Source: Sergeia podlipaevii (Eukaryota > Euglenozoa > Kinetoplastea > Trypanosomatida > Trypanosomatidae). Taken from it: 12,999 bases of DNA. Position 1 is the first letter of the stretch; every line of letters begins with the position of its first letter. Location: contig JASANZ010001742.1 in the NCBI GenBank assembly GCA_030849805.1, positions 1 through 12,999 of the forward strand. Reading direction: 5' to 3'. Under the pieces are notes generated by a model. That model did no database searches. It saw nothing but the letters and a program-made list of their open reading frames with translations, and was not told where the DNA came from. The translations under genes were made by a program, and so were the position numbers. Of the stretch, positions 7,287-12,999 are shown in pieces.

Positions 7287-8273
7287 CTACGAACTGCCCT
7301 CTTCCTCCTCTGTGTCCCGACGCAGGGCAGCCATTTGGCGCCGCTGTGCCTCTAGTACCGCCTCCTCACGAGAAGCACCCTTGACTGCTCTCGCCCTCTC
7401 CCTCTCCTCCTCACTCTGCGCCTTGGTAGTTGCTATCGCCTCCCTAAGGTCGTCCATGCCAGCACCCGTGGCCGCCGACACACATGCATATGGCATATCC
7501 TCATAGAACTCGTGAAGAAACAGTGCCATCGATCGAGCAAGAGAGCCGCCGTTACCAAAGCCAGCATTCAACGCGTTGCTACTGCCTGTCGCGAGCGCCA
7601 GCTCACTCGTGGCCGCCGCTACCGCGTTACTATCTGAGCACATGGCATCTTCTAGAGCACCCTCATCACGCATCCACCCAATCACCATATCCGCCGACAC
7701 CACATCTGTCTTGTTAAACACCATCAGTAAAGGCAGCTGCTGCTTGAGCATGATGCCGCTAGAGTAGAGCATGGTCGACATGAACGTCTGCGGGGCGATG
7801 CAGCGCGTGGTATCAGCGACAAAGAGCACCACTGTTGGGAACGCGGCAGCGAACGACTCTGAAATGAGTTGGCCAGATGCAGACCACGTGAAGACCTCGA
7901 TCTGGCCCGGAGTGTCAACCACAATCCACTCCAGGTTCTCCTTGCGCTCCAGTAGCGAGACGACCTGGTGAAACTTCGTCGCGAAAAGGTTGAGAGAGGT
8001 CATGATCGCCCCGTTGGGACCTAGACGGTACGACTTCATCACCTCCTTATAGTTGACCGTGTCACGGATATCAATATTCACGTTGTAAGGCACATGGGAC
8101 ACGGCAGGATCGAGGTTCATGTAGTAGGACGAAATTCCCTGCTCTACAGCGTAGTGCTGAATGCGGTGGACAAGGGTTGTCTTACCTGTGCCAGCCATGC
8201 CGACAACGAGAATTACCACGGGCTGCTTCTTCTCCATCTGCGGAGTGACAGCGGCTTCAGCAAGAGCACTCAT
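7287..8273 (-). CDS. GPN1: GPN-loop GTPase 1 (XAB1/Npa3 family)
   Basis: GPN1 forms a complex with a second GPN GTPase that supports assembly and nuclear import of RNA polymerase II in other eukaryotes. In the 328-residue product, Walker A is GMAGTGKT (25-32), the defining loop is LGPNGAIMTSLNLF (84-97), switch II is DTPGQIEVF (120-128), the G4 motif is NKTD (187-190), and a G5-like SAATG is at 266-270. The DTPGQIE and LGPNGA(I)xTSLNLF wording fits GPN1 better than GPN2 or GPN3. The C-terminus (about 284-326) is charged and probably helical or coiled coil, as in other GPN1 proteins. Length is normal (human is about 370). The frame continues upstream to a TTG at 8303, but the first ATG after the predicted acceptor is at 8273, so I chose that. 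The stop is TAG. Confidence 0.93.
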   Translation of the reverse strand: MSALAEAAVTPQMEKKQPVVILVVGMAGTGKTTLVHRIQHYAVEQGISSYYMNLDPAVSHVPYNVNIDIRDTVNYKEVMKSYRLGPNGAIMTSLNLFATKFHQVVSLLERKENLEWIVVDTPGQIEVFTWSASGQLISESFAAAFPTVVLFVADTTRCIAPQTFMSTMLYSSGIMLKQQLPLLMVFNKTDVVSADMVIGWMRDEGALEDAMCSDSNAVAAATSELALATGSSNALNAGFGNGGSLARSMALFLHEFYEDMPYACVSAATGAGMDDLREAIATTKAQSEEERERARAVKGASREEAVLEAQRRQMAALRRDTEEEEGSS

Positions 8274-8326
8274 GCCTGCGCGCGCGTGGTGGTGTGTGTT
8301 CAAGTAGTGACCCAGAGGTAGTTTTG

Positions 8327-8416
8327 CTGTTGCACGTGGGTAGACAAAAGCGAAAATCAGTTTTTCACGTTTCGCGTGAGATGATAATGAAAAACAAACA
8401 AACAGAAAGAAAAAGG
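8327..8416 (-). promoter_or_regulatory. Predicted trans-splice acceptor for GPN1
   Basis: On the minus strand 8416-8389 is T/C-rich. The first AG after it is in ACAG at 8328-8327. The 53-nt leader contains no ATG before 8273, and the upstream in-frame TTG at 8303 falls inside it. Confidence 0.5.
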
Positions 8417-8500
8417 TCCTCCACAGATGGAATTTTTTGTTAGATGTATGCTAAAGTATTTATGTTGTTAATGTGCTTCAGTAAAATTTAAACGAAATAG

Positions 8501-8524
8501 TAATAATAATAATAATAATAATAA
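8501..8524. repeat. (TAA)8 microsatellite
   Basis: Eight perfect TAA units, UUA in the minus-strand transcript, lie about 350 nt beyond the stop of the unrecognised gene and upstream of the GPN1 acceptor tract. Confidence 0.95.
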
Positions 8525-8874
8525 AGGATTCCCTGCTACAACAATAAATGTGAGCCAAAACAGGGATTGCTCTCGCTCAGTTAGACAGGCAAAAAAAAAA
8601 GGATATAAAGTTTCACGCAAAAGAAAGAAAGAAGGAAGGAGGAGGAGGGGGGGATTCAAAAGGAAAAAAAAAAGGCTTTAATGCAAAACAACAACACAAA
8701 CTAGTACGTGGAACTAGCGTGTGAGTTAAGAAACGATCAGCGCAGAAGCGACAGAAGGAAGAAAAAGTGTGTTTTTGTTGATTCTATATATAGCAGATGC
8801 TTATGAAACGGCAAAAAAAAGAACATTCACTACCCAGCATTCCTCCTTCTCTCTCTCTCTCTCTTTCTTCCAGC

Positions 8875-11472
8875 TCACACTGCAAGCTCCAGTAGAGAAG
8901 AAAGGCTACCTGAAACCATTTCAAACTCAGCAGTAGACATGATGGGAGACAGAGAGCTGCCGTGCATGCTGGGCGCGAGCATGCCACTGCCTTCGCTATT
9001 CAGCTTGGTACCAGTAAAGGTTAGCTTGAGCGTGTGAAGACGTCCGACAAAACGCGTCAAGTCACCTCGCATCTCTAGCGCCACACCTTTCAAGCGCGCA
9101 GCCACCACGGAAGAGAAGGCGTACACATTTGAAAGAAGCAGCGTCATCGTCCTGGTCGCGTCATCATCGTGTGCTGAAAATGCACAAGGTGAGCGCAAAG
9201 ACAAGGAGGAGGAGGAGGAGAAGAAGAAGGCCCTCCTCAAGCGCGCAGGCGACAAGAGAAAAAGAATATCTGGCACAGGGATCGTATTCACGACGTAGCA
9301 AAGTGTATACAGTAGCAGGGAGTCCAGGTATTGCGAGTCAACTGGTGGTGGTAACGGCGAAGCTGCCGATGCCCTTGCGGCGGCACTGGCGGCGTCTGCG
9401 GCATTCACCGTATCTAGCATATCGCTAAGTCTCGGCTGCATGCCAGCAGCTCCGGCGGCACCAAGAGTCCGCTGCAGCGACACAGGAGGACATCTATAGA
9501 GCGAAAAAAACAGATTCACAAGATGAAGGGCGGTGGTATAAGAAGTGGAGCACGAAAAAGATGAAAGAGAAGAACCGGAAGCGCCTCCAAAAACGGTAGA
9601 AAATGCCGAGGAGGGCATCGCCGGAGTCTGTGGTGACACCACACGCTCGGCGGTATCGGCGGAGAGGAGATGATCGTCGTGGTCCTCGTTTCTACGAGGG
9701 CTGCCAGAGTCGCCACTTAGGCCCGCGTTGTAGAAGGAAGAAGAAGAATAAAAAGTGGCGGCACCAGCAGTCGAGCCTTGCTGCTGTATGCGTTGCTCGC
9801 CATTACCACTACCACTACTACTACTATTAGCAAATCCGTCCACAGCTTGCTTGCACAACAAGTCCACCAGGGCGGCGTATAGCTCAGTGGCAGCTCTCTC
9901 CTGTGAGCTCCGCAGCATTTCCAGCGCCGTTGCGGCCGCCTCAGCGATTGTTCCAGACGCGCAAGTGGTACTGAAACTGCCGTCCTTGACTCCGTGTCTC
10001 CCCTCCTCGCCCTTCTCTTGCCCTTCTTCATGGACACCACCACGAAAGCCCCAGTGACCATCGTGAGCCTCCTTGACGATCGCAGAGCTGCCCGCCATGC
10101 TAGTGTTTTCTTCACGTGGCAGCACAACATCGCTGCGATTGCACAAGTCGCTACGCAGCCACCACTCGAGATAGCCGAGTGACGTCAGCTCCAGCGGCCA
10201 CGTCGCTGCCGCGCGCAGCCACGCCATTTGCAAAGAGTGAAGCAGCTCCAGCACACGCTGAAAGGCGGGTGACGTGTGAATTGTCGTCATGGTACGTGTT
10301 GCAGCCGCTGCCGCTGCGCGAGTAGTTGTGCTTCTCCCTGTGGCCTCAGAGTCATCTACTGCCGTGGAGCTTGGGGGGTCACCCCCCAATCTCGAAAGCC
10401 TCGCTCGCACCTCTTGAATGGATTGTTCAAGATCTACGATCATGGCATAAATGGACTCTAGCGCGGCTAGCAAGGGGCATGGCTGGCGAGCAGAGGTATG
10501 CATTACATTGCCGTCACAGTCCAAATACCCGCAATCGGACCCGAGCAATGCTGGCGATGATGACGAAGAGGGGTAAGGAAACCCCCCACTCGTTGCGCTT
10601 GAAGCATTAGTTCTGACGGCCGAAGTCGAAGAAGGCATATAGTTTCCGCAGGGCGTCCCCCTTCGACTGGTCCAGAGCAGCTCATCCCTGCATATGCGTA
10701 ATGCCAGCTCTGCTGAGACCGACGATGAAGCGCACTTGCCACCACGCACAGCAGCCGCGCCAGAAAATGATAGCTCAGCTGCCGCACGAGTCGGCGAAGA
10801 TGCACGAGTACCTCTCCTGTTCTTTCGATAAAACGTAAAAGATGCCGGCTGCTGCTGCTGCCGCTCATCACTCTTGCCTTCCCCTGCTGCCTCGCTGCCT
10901 CCTCCTCCTCCTCCTCCATGGTGAAGTCGACGGCGCTCACGCGTGCTCAGACGTGCCTCACGATTCTCCTGTAACGCCGCAGCCCATCGAACAGCCGCAG
11001 AGAGTCCACTTGATGCAGTCACCGCAGCGGCGGCGGCGGCCTCTGTGCTCCCGGGGGAAAGTGACGCCGCCGTTGGCAGAGACCAAGAGAGTCTGGAGAT
11101 TTGCGTCGGGAGGGGAGGTGGTGGCGCGAAGGCAAAGCGAAGGGACACTGTAGTTGTACTGTGTCCGGTGCTGGGACGACCTGATGCAGGAGCAGACGAA
11201 GTCGCCGTTGTTGTAGTGCTAGTCGTGCGAGGCCGCTTTTGAGGTAGCGGAGCATCCCTAACACTATCACAATGTGCATTGGTAGAAACAGACTGAGGAT
11301 GGTTGATGTTCGTATTGACGCTGAGGGTAATGCTATAAAAGCTAGTCGTCCCTCCTGTAGCGGTAGAAGAGGTAGTGGCGCTAGTTGACGTGTCGCAGCG
11401 CTGATGCGTGTGCATAGAAGTCGAATCACTCATAGACTTGCTTTGTGGTGCGTCAGAGAGAACAGTGCTCAT
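8875..11472 (-). CDS. Unrecognised large Ser/Ala-rich protein
   Basis: I do not recognise this 865-residue product. The N-terminal half (1-330) is mostly low complexity: Ser/Thr-rich at 1-110, poly-Ala at 145-150, poly-Gly at 186-192, poly-Gln at 205-208, and basic patches near 175-183 and 215-230. More ordered, helix-like blocks are at 333-362, 401-440 (with LEWWLR at 435-440), 508-548, 645-660, 714-741 and 775-820. Disordered linkers separate them. There is no clear signal peptide, catalytic motif or membrane segment, though 714-741 is hydrophobic. The frame stays open a further 106 codons upstream to an ATG at 11790. That stretch translates T- and TAA-rich spacer into runs of Ile and Phe and crosses two candidate acceptor tracts, so I start at the ATG at 11472. 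The stop is TGA at 8877-8875. The long continuous frame in GC-richer DNA on the same strand as its neighbours supports a real gene. Confidence 0.75.
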   Translation of the reverse strand: MSTVLSDAPQSKSMSDSTSMHTHQRCDTSTSATTSSTATGGTTSFYSITLSVNTNINHPQSVSTNAHCDSVRDAPLPQKRPRTTSTTTTATSSAPASGRPSTGHSTTTVSLRFAFAPPPPLPTQISRLSWSLPTAASLSPGSTEAAAAAAVTASSGLSAAVRWAAALQENREARLSTRERRRLHHGGGGGGGSEAAGEGKSDERQQQQPASFTFYRKNRRGTRASSPTRAAAELSFSGAAAVRGGKCASSSVSAELALRICRDELLWTSRRGTPCGNYMPSSTSAVRTNASSATSGGFPYPSSSSSPALLGSDCGYLDCDGNVMHTSARQPCPLLAALESIYAMIVDLEQSIQEVRARLSRLGGDPPSSTAVDDSEATGRSTTTRAAAAAATRTMTTIHTSPAFQRVLELLHSLQMAWLRAAATWPLELTSLGYLEWWLRSDLCNRSDVVLPREENTSMAGSSAIVKEAHDGHWGFRGGVHEEGQEKGEEGRHGVKDGSFSTTCASGTIAEAAATALEMLRSSQERAATELYAALVDLLCKQAVDGFANSSSSGSGNGEQRIQQQGSTAGAATFYSSSSFYNAGLSGDSGSPRRNEDHDDHLLSADTAERVVSPQTPAMPSSAFSTVFGGASGSSLSSFSCSTSYTTALHLVNLFFSLYRCPPVSLQRTLGAAGAAGMQPRLSDMLDTVNAADAASAAARASAASPLPPPVDSQYLDSLLLYTLCYVVNTIPVPDILFLLSPARLRRAFFFSSSSSLSLRSPCAFSAHDDDATRTMTLLLSNVYAFSSVVAARLKGVALEMRGDLTRFVGRLHTLKLTFTGTKLNSEGSGMLAPSMHGSSLSPIMSTAEFEMVSGSLSSLLELAV
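10371..10389. repeat. Perfect inverted repeat inside a coding region
   Basis: TTGGGGGGT and ACCCCCCAA are exact reverse complements separated by a single C. They fall in the codons for Leu-Gly-Gly-Asp-Pro-Pro at about 362-367 of the unrecognised protein. With a one-base loop a compact RNA hairpin is unlikely; the palindrome could form as DNA or arise from Gly/Pro codons by chance. Confidence 0.9.
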
Positions 11473-11476
11473 GGTG

Positions 11477-11523
11477 CTCGTACCCACACGCACACACACA
11501 GGGAGAAAGAAAAGAAAAAAAAA
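11477..11523 (-). promoter_or_regulatory. Candidate trans-splice acceptor for the unrecognised large gene
   Basis: On the minus strand 11523-11501 is a strong T/C tract. The first AG after it is at 11478-11477, leaving only CACC before the ATG at 11472. A second candidate is the CAG with AG at 11576-11575, after a T tract at 11594-11583; it gives a leader of about 102 nt with no ATG. Either choice supports the ATG at 11472 over the one at 11790. Confidence 0.4.
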
Positions 11524-12040
11524 TCTAAAGTGAGGTATCTCTACTAAAAATACAAATATATAGGGAGTGATTCGCTGGTATTCAAAAAAAAAGAGTGTAT
11601 GTGCCAAGAACAAAGGGAAATTTTTTATACCCAACACTATTTTCCCTCTTGTTCTTTTCGTTTCGCTCGCTGCATTGATGCATTGCCAAGTAATAATAAT
11701 TATTATAATTGTTTGAAAGGAAATGGAGGAGAAAAGAGAAGAGCATAGAAAAGTAAGCTGAGAAAAAAGATACACTAAGTGCTGTGCCATCCCCCTCTTC
11801 CAGCGAGAACATTCACATGACTACATCACGTTTTCCTCACAACTTTTGTAAAAAGAAAAAAAAATTCAATATTGTCTCCCTGTTTCTTTTCTTTCCAGCA
11901 TCAGTATAAATCTATGTAGGCATCAAAAATGAAAGGAAGCAAAAAACGATCGTAGTAATTATGTAAACCAACTACACGAGCCCACTACAGCGGCAGCATC
12001 AGCAGAGACAGCAACAGCGAATGGCAAATGAGAAAAGAAA

Positions 12041-12069
12041 AATAATAATAATAAATAATAATAATAATA
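12041..12069. repeat. AAT/TAA tract in LYR gene 3' spacer
   Basis: About eight AAT units, with one AAAT interruption, start roughly 16 nt beyond the LYR stop codon in transcript sense. Confidence 0.9.
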
Positions 12070-12085
12070 TTAAGATGAGCGCCCA

Positions 12086-12637
12086 TCACCACCCTTGTGG
12101 GAACATCGCTTTAAATCGTCGAACAAAAAACTGCTGCCTCGGCCCACCAACGTCAGAGCCGTACTGCCCTCTCGCGCGCCAGATATCGCGCGTGTGCGTG
12201 AGCGGCTTCGCATCGATCTTGTTATAATAATCTGGGTGAACATTGTAAAAAGTAGACTTAAACTCAGTCACTTCGGGGGTCTTCTTGAAGGCAACCCCAA
12301 CGGTGTTGCATCGCTCTGCCTCTGCCATTCGCTCCTGGTCACGCTTTTCTGAAAAGTACATCATCTCCTTTGTCACCTCGTCTCTCGAGTGAAACCAGTG
12401 CATGTTCTGCGCATACGTCGCAATCGTCGCTGCCCGCTCCCACCCTAGCACAAGCTTGTAGTCTATCTCCTTCTCTGTGAGGTCATCGTTGTTCGGGTCA
12501 CGAAACGTGCTCATCACTTCCTCAGTCACCACCTCGCGCCTGGAGCGCAGCGGAAATTCATTGGAACCTTTCAGTAGTGCGCGATACAGTCGAATCTTCT
12601 CGGCATGTTTGTAGGCTGAGGACGCTGCAGCTTTCAT
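12086..12637 (-). CDS. LYR-motif protein, probably mitochondrial
   Basis: The 183-residue product begins MKAAASSAYKHAEKIRLYRA. The LYR tripeptide at 17-19, followed by a helical region to about residue 85, fits the Complex1_LYR family. Members are small mitochondrial proteins that act as complex I subunits, respiratory complex assembly factors or Fe-S handling adaptors, usually together with acyl carrier protein. Only the LYR/helix part can be assigned. The rest (about 86-183, ending FKAMFPQGW and rich in aromatic and charged residues) is not recognised, so the exact partner is unknown; a complex I subunit such as NDUFB9 or NDUFA6 type, or a mitoribosome-associated protein, are options. The open frame extends upstream to a TTG at 12661, but the first ATG is at 12637, and no ATG lies between it and the predicted acceptor. 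The stop is TGA. This is the most upstream visible gene of the cluster. Confidence 0.75.
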   Translation of the reverse strand: MKAAASSAYKHAEKIRLYRALLKGSNEFPLRSRREVVTEEVMSTFRDPNNDDLTEKEIDYKLVLGWERAATIATYAQNMHWFHSRDEVTKEMMYFSEKRDQERMAEAERCNTVGVAFKKTPEVTEFKSTFYNVHPDYYNKIDAKPLTHTRDIWRARGQYGSDVGGPRQQFFVRRFKAMFPQGW

Positions 12638-12668
12638 CTCCTTCTTCCTCTCTAGGTGCAATGTGCCT

Positions 12669-12711
12669 GTGTGTGTGTGTGTTGCTGTGTGTGTGTGTTT
12701 GTGTGTGTGTT
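12669..12711. repeat. (GT)n microsatellites in the LYR gene leader
   Basis: Interrupted GT runs (CA runs in the transcript) lie just upstream of the LYR start, in the predicted 5' UTR. Confidence 0.9.
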
Positions 12712-12780
12712 TGTTGTTAATGTTTCCTTTTTGCTATTTACTTTTTTTCTTCGAGTGACTTCTTTCTCTTGCGTGAAACG

Positions 12781-12801
12781 CTGAGAAAAAAAAAGGAAGA
12801 A
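12781..12801 (-). promoter_or_regulatory. Predicted trans-splice acceptor for the LYR gene
   Basis: On the minus strand TTTCTTCC followed by nine T and CTCAG gives a classical pyrimidine tract and CAG, with the AG at 12782-12781. The leader to the ATG at 12637 would be 143 nt and contains no ATG. Later AGs at 12668-12667 and 12653-12652 are alternatives but lack their own tract. Confidence 0.5.
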
Positions 12802-12999
12802 ATTGGTGGACTGAATTTCGTTAGTCGTTTGAGAAATCAACAACAGTTGAGTGATTTATAAAAAAAAAAATAGCAGAAAAAAAAAGAAATACATACAAGT
12901 GCGTTACTAAATGGGTAGATGCCAACTATATTCCTAAAAAAAAAAAAAAAAAAACTATGATAATAATAGTTAATATAATAAGTAGCCTTCGGTGAGCAC

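Larger units (their letters stand above)
8274..8874. other. Spacer between GPN1 and the unrecognised large gene
   Basis: This 601-base spacer has no convincing gene. It holds the GPN1 acceptor, (TAA)8 at 8501-8524, purine-rich plus-strand runs at 8590-8675, and a CT-rich run at 8841-8873 that ends in CAG on the plus strand. In transcript sense, most of it is the 3' UTR of the unrecognised gene. Confidence 0.75.
11473..12085. other. Spacer between the unrecognised large gene and the LYR gene
   Basis: This 613-base AT-rich spacer has no convincing gene. It holds candidate acceptors for the unrecognised gene, a 14-bp perfect palindrome ATAATAATTATTAT at 11693-11706, a plus-strand pyrimidine run ending in CAG at 11880-11898, and a TAA-rich tract at 12041-12069 just after the LYR stop. 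Confidence 0.75.
12638..12999. other. Spacer upstream of the LYR gene
   Basis: This stretch runs to the right edge and has no convincing gene. It contains the LYR leader and acceptor, a plus-strand pyrimidine-rich patch at about 12723-12770, further A runs, and a 19-base A homopolymer at 12936-12954. Confidence 0.75.

Noticed and set aside
8274..8303. TTG as the start of GPN1
   Set aside because: Eukaryotic nuclear genes rarely start at TTG, and an ATG follows ten codons later, just before the conserved nucleotide-binding domain.
12638..12661. TTG as the start of the LYR protein
   Set aside because: An ATG lies eight codons downstream and is the first ATG after the predicted acceptor.
1..12999. 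tRNA, rRNA, snRNA genes or transposons
   Set aside because: Reading both strands of the spacers, I saw no tRNA box A/B pair, no rRNA-like stretch, and no reverse transcriptase or transposase motif.

Overview
The window looks like nuclear chromosomal DNA from a trypanosomatid (Kinetoplastea). All six recognisable protein genes lie on the minus strand and none has an intron. Most predicted starts sit just downstream, in transcript sense, of a pyrimidine tract followed by the first AG, which is the layout of spliced-leader trans-splicing acceptors. The partial gene at the left edge encodes an N-terminus that I recognise as ribosomal protein S4 (eS4) and that matches the trypanosomatid form as I remember it. 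Coding DNA is fairly GC-rich. Spacers are AT-rich and full of short tandem repeats. I cannot name the genus.

Transcription would run right to left as one polycistronic unit. The order is: a small LYR-motif protein, probably mitochondrial (12637-12086); a large low-complexity protein I do not recognise (11472-8875); the GPN-loop GTPase GPN1 (8273-7287); a large divergent EndoG/NUC1-family nuclease with a possible N-terminal membrane segment (6795-3967); a much enlarged thiamine pyrophosphokinase (2965-1052); and the start of eS4 (58-1, running off the left edge). As is usual in these organisms, the neighbours share no pathway; they share a transcript. For three genes (thiamine kinase, GPN1, LYR) the longest open frame begins at TTG, and I moved the start to the first in-frame ATG. 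For the unrecognised gene I moved it from an upstream ATG, in spacer-like sequence, to the ATG after the last pyrimidine tract.

The spacers hold predicted splice acceptors, (TAA)n tracts on the downstream side of all five genes whose 3' side is visible, GT/TA/GA repeats and long A runs. Two spacers each contain a single N flanked by near-identical direct copies (340-640/642-908 and 3608-3713/3715-3837). These are most simply contig ends that overlap but were not merged, so the true sequence may be about 0.4 kb shorter.

I found no tRNA, rRNA, CRISPR array, transposon or plus-strand gene. The most interesting items are the divergent EndoG-like nuclease with its large insertions, the unrecognised 865-residue protein, and the two duplicated junctions that may record haplotype differences.
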